A stretch of 64,000 nt of DNA from Verrucomicrobiia bacterium (GTDB taxonomy: Bacteria > Verrucomicrobiota > Verrucomicrobiia > JADLBR01). Both the position numbers and the translations under genes were made by a program. Under the pieces are notes generated by a model that saw only the letters and a list, made by a program, of their open reading frames with translations, made no database searches and was not told the DNA's origin. The stretch lies in assembly GCA_020847615.1 (NCBI GenBank), contig JADLBR010000223.1:1-64000 (forward strand). Reading direction: 5' to 3'. This document shows, piece after piece, positions 1 through 8,095 of this stretch. Every line of letters begins with the position of its first letter. Position 1 is the stretch's first letter.

Positions 1-1124
1 CTGACCGCCATGCTGGCCACGCATCCCCAGGAATACGCCGCCGCGGAGGCGCGCAGCGCATCCTCCTCCGTCTTCAAGTGCGGGATCCACATGAGCGGAG
101 GCCGCCCGCCGGAGGAATCGCGCACCAGGCTCCACCCAAGCGCCGTCTGGATGTCGAATGCGGGCGGGGCAACCCCGTCGAGTTTGAGTCGCTTGAGCAT
201 GGCCATGCCGCCGCCAAAAGGCTTGTTGAACTCCGTCTTGGATGTGTCGGCTATGGCCAGGAAATCCGCCGTCAGTTGCGGCTGCCCCAGAAACACCGGA
301 TAGAGTGAACTCCCGATGGCGAACCGGATGGAGGGATTGATTTCCCTCACGGCATCGCGCCATTCGGTGAAGGCCTGCACCAAGCTCCGCGACACAAAGC
401 GGGACACCTCCAGATAATCCGCCGAGTAGACCTTCGCGAGCGACACCTTCCCATCGGCATCGGAGAGTTCATCGCCGGCACCGGCGCCAGTGTCGCCTGC
501 CGGTTTAAGCGGGAAAGGCCTGCCGGTCTCCCGTTCGAATCTGTTTCTGCAGAAGCGGCAGGTGCAGACCTCCGGCATATGCCAGGAATCGAAGTAGATC
601 ATGTCGATCCCGCGTTGCGCGAGCTCGCGGAGCCGGGTCTTCACGAAGTCGCGATACGGGGAGTTGGCGCACAGCACGTGAATAGGCTTCCGCGCCTTTC
701 GCGCACGCGGCTCGCCGACCGGCCGGCCGGCGGCATCGCGGCAGAGCCATCCGGGGTGTTCCCGTTCCGCCCACGCATCCGACATGTAGCGATAATAGCC
801 GATGCACTTCATGCCGTTGCGATGCGCGCTTCCGACGATCTCGCGCGCCACGTCGCGGTTCGCGGCAAGCGGGTGCGTCTCGCCCACCGCGCTGGGCCAC
901 CAGGCGCCTTCCTCCCGGTTGTCCACGATCAAGGTGACCGCCTCGGCCCCGAGATCGGCGATCGGCTTGTGCAGTTGCAGCCCGCCGCTTTCATCCTGAA
1001 GGCGAAACATCTCGCAGTGCGCCTGCACGCGGTTCACCTCGAACCAATCGGGGAGATCGGCGGCGGACAGCATTTCCGCTGCCATCAGCAGCAGGGCGGG
1101 GAGAAGGTGGGTGGCGCGTCGCAT
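1..1124 (-). CDS. Putative secreted TIM-barrel glycoside hydrolase, C-terminus off the window
   Basis: The frame is open from an ATG at 1124 to the window edge (374 complete codons), so the C-terminal part is missing. It starts with a hydrophobic signal peptide (residues 1-22, LLPALLLMAAEMLSAAD). The body has features of an alpha-amylase/GH42-like TIM barrel: YYRYMSDAW, a NSPYRDFV segment and a strand GIDMIYFDSWHMPEVCTC, where the Asp at a barrel-strand end could be catalytic. The CxCxxC run just after it may bind a metal. The exact family was not identified. It starts 3 bp after the GH29 gene stop, so it is the next gene of the same operon. A role on a released oligosaccharide is inferred from neighbours only. 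Confidence 0.7.
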   Translation of the reverse strand, partial: MRRATHLLPALLLMAAEMLSAADLPDWFEVNRVQAHCEMFRLQDESGGLQLHKPIADLGAEAVTLIVDNREEGAWWPSAVGETHPLAANRDVAREIVGSAHRNGMKCIGYYRYMSDAWAEREHPGWLCRDAAGRPVGEPRARKARKPIHVLCANSPYRDFVKTRLRELAQRGIDMIYFDSWHMPEVCTCRFCRNRFERETGRPFPLKPAGDTGAGAGDELSDADGKVSLAKVYSADYLEVSRFVSRSLVQAFTEWRDAVREINPSIRFAIGSSLYPVFLGQPQLTADFLAIADTSKTEFNKPFGGGMAMLKRLKLDGVAPPAFDIQTALGWSLVRDSSGGRPPLMWIPHLKTEEDALRASAAAYSWGCVASMAV

Positions 1125-1127
1125 GAT

Positions 1128-2288
1128 CTACTCTGCGCGTTTCTCATTTTTGTTCTTGCGCGACAGCGGAGCCTCCGAGGGAACATGTTTGGCGGGATAA
1201 CCCTGCGCGCGGATGCGCTGGCCCATTTCTTGCAGCACTTGGGCCTGCTCGGGCGGGATGGCTCCGTCCGGCAGGGGGCCGCTGTTCAAGAGCAGGTTGG
1301 CGGGGACGGCCCCGGCGGTGGACAATTTGTCCCAGGCCTCATCCGTGCTGATGTGGCGGGCTTGCGTGTTGTAGCCCCAGCTCTTCTCCTGGAGGGTGGA
1401 GCAGATCTCCATCGGTTTGCCGGACGGATTCTCGACGGCCTTGTGTTCCGGCGCGAAGAAGTCCTCGGTGCCGAGCAGGCCCTGCTTGTAGGAGACCAGC
1501 ACCTGCGGCTGCAGGCGATGGACGAGGTCGTAGAGCTCCTGGCATTTGAACTTGGCCCGGTCGCCGGTCAGGGGCACGCCGATGCCGTCCAGCCAGATCG
1601 CGGCGATCGGGCCATAGTTGGTCAGCAGCTCGGTGATCTGGGCGCTCATGAAGTCCAGGTATTTTTGCAGGTCATGGTTTTTGCCGTAGGCGTAGGAGGG
1701 TTCGGGCGGGTCGTATTCCGGCCGCGCGCGGCCGCCCCACTCGTCGTTGTTGGGCGCGTGCGGGTGTTTCCAGTCTCGCCCGTGGGTGTAGTAGAGGCAC
1801 AGGCCGAGTCCCTTCTTCTGGCAGGCGGCCGACAGCTCGCCCACGAGATCGCGCTTTGCCGGGCTGTTGGCGCTGTGGAAATCGGTCTGCCGGGTGGCGA
1901 ACAGGCAGAAGCTATCGTGGTGGCGGGTGGTGATGTTCACGTAGCGCATCTCCGCCGCCAGCGCGAGATCGGTGATGCGATCCGCGTCAAACTTCTCCGC
2001 CGTGAAGCGGTCCATGAGCTTGGCGTATTCGGCCACCGGGATTTTCTCGCGCAACTGGACCCACTCGTGGCGCCCCAGCAGCGAGTAGAGGCCGTAATGC
2101 AGGAACAGGCCGAACTTCGCCTCGCGGAACCACCGCAGCGCCGCCCCGCGCGGGTCCGCGGCATATTGGCCCGCATACTTTTTCAGATAAGACGGGACGG
2201 CGATCGCCCCCGCGGCTCGGGAACCGCCCGCGAGGCCGCCGCCAAGCGCCGCCCCGGCCAAGGTTTGCAGAAAGGATCTTCGTTTCAT
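1128..2288 (-). CDS. GH29 alpha-L-fucosidase, Tat-type signal
   Basis: 386 residues. Start at 2288, preceded by a good ribosome site (AGAGGTGA, 7 bases before ATG); a longer reading to 2438 has no such site. The N-terminus MKRRSFLQTLAGAALGG is a Tat-like twin-arginine signal. The body is a GH29 barrel: WFREAKFGLFLHYGLYS, then YVNITTRHHDSF (the conserved His-His-Asp), and AAIWLDG, where D234 is the expected nucleophile. The enzyme would release terminal alpha-L-fucose by a retaining mechanism outside the cytoplasm. It lacks the C-terminal beta-sandwich of longer GH29 members and ends in a charged tail (RKNKNEKRAE). It lies between a sulfatase and a second putative hydrolase, fitting fucose removal after desulfation. 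Confidence 0.9.
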   Translation of the reverse strand: MKRRSFLQTLAGAALGGGLAGGSRAAGAIAVPSYLKKYAGQYAADPRGAALRWFREAKFGLFLHYGLYSLLGRHEWVQLREKIPVAEYAKLMDRFTAEKFDADRITDLALAAEMRYVNITTRHHDSFCLFATRQTDFHSANSPAKRDLVGELSAACQKKGLGLCLYYTHGRDWKHPHAPNNDEWGGRARPEYDPPEPSYAYGKNHDLQKYLDFMSAQITELLTNYGPIAAIWLDGIGVPLTGDRAKFKCQELYDLVHRLQPQVLVSYKQGLLGTEDFFAPEHKAVENPSGKPMEICSTLQEKSWGYNTQARHISTDEAWDKLSTAGAVPANLLLNSGPLPDGAIPPEQAQVLQEMGQRIRAQGYPAKHVPSEAPLSRKNKNEKRAE

Positions 2289-2356
2289 GGTTGTCACCTC
2301 TTGCTTTTGCAGGCGCATCACGGATCGACGCCGGTACTTCGGCGGGGTCTCACGTT

Positions 2357-3763
2357 CTATTTCGCCTTCCGCTTCTTTCTCGCAGGCGGTTGGTCGGATT
2401 TGGCCTTGCCGCCGCTGGGATTCTGGGTCTTCCACCAATCCGGCCCCTCGGCCTCGACCGCCGCGTTGTGCCGGACGAGCTGCTCGCGCAATGCGGCGAA
2501 GCGTTCCGCTTCCCTCTCCTTCAGGTCGGTGCTTTCCTGCGGGTCGGCCCTCAGATTGTAGACTTCAAATTCGGTCAGTTCGGCGTTGGCCAGGATCTTC
2601 CAGTCGTCCACGCGCATGGCGATCTTGGCGTTGGGCGCCATGTGCAGCCGCCAGTAGAGCGGCTGCGGGCGCTCCACTTTGCCCGCGGCCCCGGTCAGCA
2701 TCGGCAGGACGTTCGCGCCGTCGAGCACGCGGTCGCCCGGCGGTTGCAAACCCGCGACGGCGAGCATCGTCGGGAACGCGTCGCTGCCAATCGCGGGGAT
2801 TTCGGAAACGGTCCCGGGCTGGATCCGTCCCGGCCAGCGCGCGATGCCCGGCACGCGGATGCCGCCCTCGTGGAGGTCGCGTTTGCGCCCCCGCAGACCG
2901 CCGGTCGAGCCGCGTCCCGGCGACTTCACGCCGTCGCCTTCGGGGCCGTTGTCCGACGTGAAGAAAACGAAGGTGTTGCCGGCGAGCTTCTGGTCGTCGA
3001 GCGCCCCCATCAATTGCCCGAACGCGAAATCCAGCTGCGTCACGTTGGCGTGGTGCTCGCGCTGCACGTCGTCGGCAAGGTCCGGGTAGAGCGCCTTGAA
3101 CTTCGGGTCCGACTTGATCGGATAGTGCGGCTCGTGCGCCCACACGGCCAGGAAGAACGGCCTCGACTTGTCGCGCCCCTCCTTCAACCACGCGATGGCC
3201 TCGGCGACGATCAGCGGGGCCGAGTAGCCTTCGAGCGGGCCGACGGGTTGTCCGTTGCGGACGAAGTTGTCCGGGTTCTCGTGCGACGGCGCGGCGTTGT
3301 TCTGCGTCGCCATCCACCAGTCGTAGCCGTGGTCACCCGGCTGCGGCTGGGCGGGGTCGTTGAACAGGCCGTTCAAATGCCACTTGCCGACGTGGCACGT
3401 CGCGTAGCCGGCGCCCTTGAGCAATTTCGGCAGCGTGACCTCGCTGGCGCGCAGATGCACCGGCGCGCCCTCGGCGATCCACGTGTAGACCCCGTTGCGA
3501 TGGGGCGTGCGCCCGGTGAGCAGCGCCGAACGCGACGGGCTGCACACCGCGCTCGCGGCGTAGCATTGCGTCAGCCTTAGGCCCTGCTTCGCGAACGCGT
3601 CGAGGTTCGGCGTCCGGATGACCGGGTGGCCGTAACACCCCAGGTCCCCGTAGCCGAGGTCGTCGGCGAGAAACAGGACGATGTTGGGTTTCTGCTGCGG
3701 CGCGTCGGCGGCATGCACCGCGGCCAGCGGCGCGAGCAGCAGGGCGGTGAGGATGCATTTCAT
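2357..3763 (-). CDS. Secreted type-I sulfatase (CSPSR)
   Basis: 468 residues, family S1 sulfatase. A Sec signal (MKCILTALLLAPLAAVHAAD) is followed by the metal-binding DD pair (D34-D35 in FLADDLGYGD) and the sulfatase signature CSPSR with C74, which must be converted to formylglycine. HVGKWHL and TSDNGPEGD supply further metal and substrate residues, and EGGIRVPGIARWPG is the usual late motif. It hydrolyses sulfate esters, probably on a sugar; the substrate cannot be read from sequence. GGAGATAAC lies 9 bases before the start. The C-terminus is Lys/Arg-rich (PPARKKRKAK). It starts 7 bp after the stop of the GHL15-like gene, in one operon. Confidence 0.95.
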   Translation of the reverse strand: MKCILTALLLAPLAAVHAADAPQQKPNIVLFLADDLGYGDLGCYGHPVIRTPNLDAFAKQGLRLTQCYAASAVCSPSRSALLTGRTPHRNGVYTWIAEGAPVHLRASEVTLPKLLKGAGYATCHVGKWHLNGLFNDPAQPQPGDHGYDWWMATQNNAAPSHENPDNFVRNGQPVGPLEGYSAPLIVAEAIAWLKEGRDKSRPFFLAVWAHEPHYPIKSDPKFKALYPDLADDVQREHHANVTQLDFAFGQLMGALDDQKLAGNTFVFFTSDNGPEGDGVKSPGRGSTGGLRGRKRDLHEGGIRVPGIARWPGRIQPGTVSEIPAIGSDAFPTMLAVAGLQPPGDRVLDGANVLPMLTGAAGKVERPQPLYWRLHMAPNAKIAMRVDDWKILANAELTEFEVYNLRADPQESTDLKEREAERFAALREQLVRHNAAVEAEGPDWWKTQNPSGGKAKSDQPPARKKRKAK

Positions 3764-3770
3764 AGGCTTG

Positions 3771-4949
3771 TTATCTCCAGTCGATTTTTGCGGTTTGGGT
3801 TTCTACGTTCAGGCGGACTGACGCATGGGCGAATTCACGGGTGTAAACGTGACCGGCGCGAGCGGCCGGTCCCTCGGGCGCGCCCAACGGGCGGTCGAAC
3901 TCGGGCGGATGCGTCATCCAGACCTGGCTCTTCTTCGCATCATAGCCGTCGTGCACGCAGAAATAGCTGTGCCTCTCGGCGCAAATGAGAAAGAGCGCCA
4001 ACAGATACTGAAACCGGAGGTTGGCCACCCCGTCCGGAGTCAGGGACTTGCGGATCTCGTCCGTGCGCTCCTCATTGGCCTTCCCTGTTTCGAGCGATTC
4101 TTCGCCCAGTCCGGCCGTGAACGCGATGACGAACCCCTGCCGGGCCGCCTCCTGAAAGGCCGCAATGCCCTTGGCCAAATAGTCCTTCAATGCGACGCCG
4201 CCGACCGCGGCTTCAAACCCCTCCATGTAAGAGCCGTCAAACGCCCGCAGACGGCTCATCCCCAAATCCGGGAAGCGCGCCCGCAGCACGTTGGCGAGCA
4301 TGAGCTTGTCCGGACCCAGCATCCGCCGTGTCTCCCCCATCATGGCCGTATAGCCGTCGAGCACTCCGGCTTTCTTCGCTTTCCCAATATCGCCAAGCAA
4401 ATATTCCGGCTCCAGGACCTTGACATTGCCATCGAGGAACAGCCCGTCGATCGCCGGATCGGCGCACACCCGCATCGCGCTGGCGATCCACCAGTCGCGC
4501 ACCTTCGCGTCCGTCAGGTCGTAGGCTTGAACTCTCCCCCGCACGAGATTGTCGCTGCCGTCCCGCCCGACCAGAAATGCGCCCGGCACATTCGCCAGCG
4601 ATTCGTTGGCGGCATAGCCGCCGTAATGCACGATAACGTTCCGGTAGTACAACACCTTCGTCTTGGGGTTAATGGCCCTGATGGCCCTCGCCGCCGCCAG
4701 CGTCCCCGCCTCCGTCGTCCCGAACTCCGCGGTCCCCGTAAACTTCTCGAGGGTGACCAGTGGAAACGAGGCGAGGTATCGGATCTCCTCAGCGGTAAAA
4801 CCCGTGTCTTTTCGTACATGCATGTAGCGCGGCACGCGCTCCCAGGAAAAAGACGGCTTCCTGTCTGGGTCCGCTGGCGGGCCAGCGCCGTGCATCGCGG
4901 CCAGCGGCGCGAGCAGGAGGACGATCAGCCGTGTTACAATGGTCTTCAT
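3771..4949 (-). CDS. Secreted GHL15-like putative glycosyl hydrolase
   Basis: 392 residues from the ATG at 4949; the reading frame extends to 5327, but that part is the shadow of the preceding sulfatase and has no signal peptide. The N-terminus MKTIVTRLIVLLLAPLAAMHG is a Sec signal nearly identical in its core to that of the sulfatase at 2357-3763. The body looks like an incomplete TIM barrel of the hypothetical family GHL15 type: RYMHVRKDTGFTAEEIRYLA, VLYYRNVIVHYGGYAANE, IDGLFLDGNVKV (an Asp after a barrel strand) and FDGSYMEGFEAAVGG. No activity is established for this type; glycosidase function is inferred from the fold pattern and from sitting between two sulfatase genes. Family assignment is moderate. 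Confidence 0.7.
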   Translation of the reverse strand: MKTIVTRLIVLLLAPLAAMHGAGPPADPDRKPSFSWERVPRYMHVRKDTGFTAEEIRYLASFPLVTLEKFTGTAEFGTTEAGTLAAARAIRAINPKTKVLYYRNVIVHYGGYAANESLANVPGAFLVGRDGSDNLVRGRVQAYDLTDAKVRDWWIASAMRVCADPAIDGLFLDGNVKVLEPEYLLGDIGKAKKAGVLDGYTAMMGETRRMLGPDKLMLANVLRARFPDLGMSRLRAFDGSYMEGFEAAVGGVALKDYLAKGIAAFQEAARQGFVIAFTAGLGEESLETGKANEERTDEIRKSLTPDGVANLRFQYLLALFLICAERHSYFCVHDGYDAKKSQVWMTHPPEFDRPLGAPEGPAARAGHVYTREFAHASVRLNVETQTAKIDWR

Positions 4950-4986
4950 GGTTGTTCTCTGGTATTCCATCCCCGCTTTCGTGCCC

Positions 4987-6402
4987 TCATTCCCCTTTGC
5001 CGCCTTCCCTTTTTGCGATACCGCCGGAGTCGCGCGGGGCATCGAGGAAGGCGCGCACGCCGCGGGCGAGGCGCGCGGCGATTTCTGGCTGGGTGTCGAG
5101 CAGGTTGGCCGTCTCGGCGAGATCGGCCTCGAGGTCGAATAGCTCCAGGGGTTCGGCCCCGCGGCAGAGGAGTTTCCATTTTCCCTCCATGGCGACCTCG
5201 GTGGCATGGGGCTTCGGTTTGGGGTAGTGGCGCTGGAGCTTCGCGTAAAGATCGAGCTGCCAGAACAGCGGGCCGGGGCGATCCACGGCCTCATTTTCGC
5301 GCCAGTGCCCCAGGAGGCTGACGCCATCCACCCGCGCCCCGTCGGGCACGGGCACCCCGGCCGCGGCGCAGAACGTGGGCAGGAGGTCGATGCTGCTGCC
5401 GATGGCGCGGCTGGTGCCTCCCGCGGGGATCTGGCCGGGCCAACTCACGATGAAAGGAACGCGGATACCGCCCTCGTGGAGATCGGTCTTGCCACCCTTG
5501 AGCGGGCCGATGTCGGCCTCGAACGCACCGCCGTTGTCGCTGGTGAAGATCACGAGCGTGTTCTCGCGCAGGCCCAGTTCGTCGAGCTTGCGCAGCAGGG
5601 CGCCGACCGTGGCGTCCATGTGCGCCATCATCGAGCGGAAGCGGTGCTGGTCGTCGCTGATGCCGGGGGCGGCGGTGCTCGTCCAGTGCGGCTCGCTGCC
5701 CGGCTCGTAGGGCGTGTGGGGCACGAGGTGCCAGATGTTGAGAAAAAACGGTCTCTGCTCGCGGTGGAACTGCTCGACGAGGCGGATGCCCTCCGCGCCG
5801 ATGATGTCGGTGAAGTGCATGCGGAAATACGGATCGCTCTCCGGCACGCGCCGGTCATCGCGCAGCAGGCAGGTGCCGCCATCGCGGTACAGGCGGCGCT
5901 CGGCGCCCAGGCGACCCCGCAGGGGCTGCTCCTCGACCTGGCAGAGGTAATGGTCGAAGCCATGCTCGCGCGGCCCCGGGATGGCGGCGGCGCGGTTCTC
6001 CGCATGGCTCACATGCAGGCCGCCGAGATGCCACTTCCCGACATGGGCGGTCCGGTACCCGTTCCGCTTCAGCAGGGCGGGGAGCGTCATGGTGCCGCGA
6101 GGCAGGTGGGAGGCGTCATCCGGGAAGTGGCCGCGGATGTCGAATCGCAGGGGATAGCGCCCCGTCATGATGGAGGCGCGCGTGGGGGTGCAGACGGCCG
6201 AGGCGGCATAGAACCGCGTCATCCTCACACCGGATGCGGCGAGCGCATCGATGGAGGGCGTGGGCACCGCCGTCCCGCCGAAACAGCCGGCATCCCGCCA
6301 GCCCATGTCGTCGGCGAGGATGAGGATGATGTTGGGCCGTCCGGCGGCGGACGCTGCCGATGCTAGCAGCAGGGCGGCGAGTAGGGCGAGGGTCTGTCTC
6401 AT
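4987..6402 (-). CDS. Secreted type-I sulfatase (CTPTR)
   Basis: 471 residues. A Sec signal (MRQTLALLAALLLASAASAA) precedes PNIILILADDMGWRD with the metal-binding Asp pair. The signature CTPTR places the formylglycine precursor at C71. HVGKWHLGGLHVSH and FTSDNGGAFEADIGPLKGGK are the other expected active-site blocks, and LHEGGIRVPFIVSWPG closes the catalytic domain. Length and order are typical of S1 sulfatases. The stop is 37 bp upstream of the GHL15-like gene start and the preceding sulfatase ends 37 bp before this start, so it belongs to the same minus-strand run. Substrate unknown; desulfation of a polysaccharide or oligosaccharide is inferred. Confidence 0.95.
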   Translation of the reverse strand: MRQTLALLAALLLASAASAAGRPNIILILADDMGWRDAGCFGGTAVPTPSIDALAASGVRMTRFYAASAVCTPTRASIMTGRYPLRFDIRGHFPDDASHLPRGTMTLPALLKRNGYRTAHVGKWHLGGLHVSHAENRAAAIPGPREHGFDHYLCQVEEQPLRGRLGAERRLYRDGGTCLLRDDRRVPESDPYFRMHFTDIIGAEGIRLVEQFHREQRPFFLNIWHLVPHTPYEPGSEPHWTSTAAPGISDDQHRFRSMMAHMDATVGALLRKLDELGLRENTLVIFTSDNGGAFEADIGPLKGGKTDLHEGGIRVPFIVSWPGQIPAGGTSRAIGSSIDLLPTFCAAAGVPVPDGARVDGVSLLGHWRENEAVDRPGPLFWQLDLYAKLQRHYPKPKPHATEVAMEGKWKLLCRGAEPLELFDLEADLAETANLLDTQPEIAARLARGVRAFLDAPRDSGGIAKREGGKGE

Positions 6403-6439
6403 TTCTGTTTCCCAGTGCCGGGTTGCGGTTCTAGTCCTT

Positions 6440-8095
6440 TCACTCTCCCTTGGCGGCGTTCTTCTTTGATAGCAGCGGCAGCACGTCCCTCCAGCCGCCG
6501 GGGGTCTCCTTGGCCCACTCGGCGATGGGCATGGCCGGGCACGCCTCGGGGTCGCCGCGCGTCTCGCGCAGCAGTTCGACGCAGCGGATGCGCATCGCTT
6601 CGAGTCGCGGCGCGTGCCGCGGATCGGAGGCCAGGTTGGTCTGCTCCAGGGGATCGGCGGCGAGGTGAAAGAGTTCCTCGTGGGCGGGCGATTCTCCGCG
6701 GAGTCCGAGGTTCAGGAGCTCGCGATAGTCCTCGGGCGTCTTTCGATTCGGCCAATAGCGGATGTACTTCCAGTCCGCGCTGCGCACGCCCTGGATGAGC
6801 GGGTAATCCTGGAGCAGGATCAGGCTCTCGCAGAAGAGGTCGGGCCGCCACCGGACCGGCTCGCCGCGCAGCAGCGGGCGGAGGCTGCGGCCCTGCATGC
6901 TGGCGGGCGCCGGGATGCCGCAGAGGTCGAGGATGGTGGGCGCGACGTCCTGCGACACGACGAGCTCCTTCAGGCGCCGCCCCCGCTGCGCCGCCGGGAG
7001 GCGCGGGTCGAGGATGAGGAGCGGCACGCGGATGGAGGGATCGTATAGCAGGCATTTGCCGCCGTAGCCGTGCTCGCCGTGCAGGATGCCGTTGTCGGCG
7101 CTGTAGACGAAAATGGTGTTGTCCGCCTGCCCGATGCCCTCGAGCCGCGCCATGATCTGCCCGACCACGCGGTCGATCCCGGCCACCGTCTGGCAGATGC
7201 GCACGCGCTGCTCGCGCAGCGCATCCGGCGCGCGGCGATAGTCGTAGCTGCTGATCTGTTTCCCCGAATAGATGTTCAACGGGAGCTTTGGCGCTCCCAC
7301 ATCCGCTTCCGCGATATAGCCGGGCGGCAGCGGCATCCGCGACTCCACGTCGCGATAGGCCGTGCGGTAGAGCTCGTCGTCGCTGGGCCGTTGCTGCATC
7401 GAGCGCGTGCCCGCGCTGTGCGGCACATTGAAGCAGACATAGAGGAAGAAGGGCCTGTCCTTTGCCCGCTCCCGCAGGAATACTGCGGCGTGCTCGCCGG
7501 CCCGCCCGACAAAGCGCGGGTCGGTTTCGAGGAAGTTCTCCGCGCCCTCGCCGAGGATCTCGGGCTGCGTGTCGGAACCGGCGTTGCTGAAGATGGGTTG
7601 GGCGGCCTTCGGGTAGAAACCGAGATGGCCGAGGCGGTTGCCGTAGTAGTAATCGAAATCCCAGTGGCGCAGCCCGGGCGTGTGGTTCTTGCCGAGGTAG
7701 GCGGTCGTGTAGCCATTGCGTTTGAGCACCATCGGCAACGTGTCCGCCCACTGTTTGGGCGAAAGCGCGCTAGCGCTGTTCCAGCCGACCGCGTGCCTAC
7801 GCTCCCACTGCCCCGTGAGGAGGTTCGTGCGGTTCGGCAGGCACGAGGCGGAGGAGACAAACGAGTTTTCAAACAGCGCGCCCTCTCGCGCGATCCGATC
7901 GATGTTGGGCGTCCTCATCAAGGGGTGCCCCGCGCAGCCCAGTTCATCTGCCCGCTGGTCGTCGGCGAGGATGAAAACGACATTGGGCGGTTGCTTGGGC
8001 GCATCGGCGGCACGCAGATCGGCCAACGCCCACGTCAACGGGGCCGCGAGGGCCGCGATAAGGGGCCTCGCCGTCTCTCCACGCCATCGTTTCAT
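6440..8095 (-). CDS. Secreted sulfatase, N-sulfoglucosamine/iduronate-sulfatase-like (CLPNR)
   Basis: 551 residues, longer than the other sulfatases here. After a signal (about residues 1-30) comes PNVVFILADDQRADELGCAG and the variant signature CLPNR with C85 as the formylglycine site. The DDQRADELGC block, SFVSSASCLPNR and the YGNRLGHLGFYP insert resemble the branch with heparan N-sulfatases and iduronate-2-sulfatases (S1_8/S1_9-like), which differs from CTPTR arylsulfatases. YSADNGILHGEHGYGGK carries the expected metal ligands. Its ATG overlaps the stop of the upstream sulfatase by 4 bp (ATGA), so the two are probably translationally coupled. Exact substrate is not determinable. Confidence 0.92.
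   Translation of the reverse strand: MKRWRGETARPLIAALAAPLTWALADLRAADAPKQPPNVVFILADDQRADELGCAGHPLMRTPNIDRIAREGALFENSFVSSASCLPNRTNLLTGQWERRHAVGWNSASALSPKQWADTLPMVLKRNGYTTAYLGKNHTPGLRHWDFDYYYGNRLGHLGFYPKAAQPIFSNAGSDTQPEILGEGAENFLETDPRFVGRAGEHAAVFLRERAKDRPFFLYVCFNVPHSAGTRSMQQRPSDDELYRTAYRDVESRMPLPPGYIAEADVGAPKLPLNIYSGKQISSYDYRRAPDALREQRVRICQTVAGIDRVVGQIMARLEGIGQADNTIFVYSADNGILHGEHGYGGKCLLYDPSIRVPLLILDPRLPAAQRGRRLKELVVSQDVAPTILDLCGIPAPASMQGRSLRPLLRGEPVRWRPDLFCESLILLQDYPLIQGVRSADWKYIRYWPNRKTPEDYRELLNLGLRGESPAHEELFHLAADPLEQTNLASDPRHAPRLEAMRIRCVELLRETRGDPEACPAMPIAEWAKETPGGWRDVLPLLSKKNAAKGE

Noticed and set aside
579-2561. 660-codon plus-strand frame
   Set aside because: It is antisense to the GH29 gene and its neighbour, has no signal, domain or ribosome site, and its amino-acid make-up is that of a GC-rich shadow frame.
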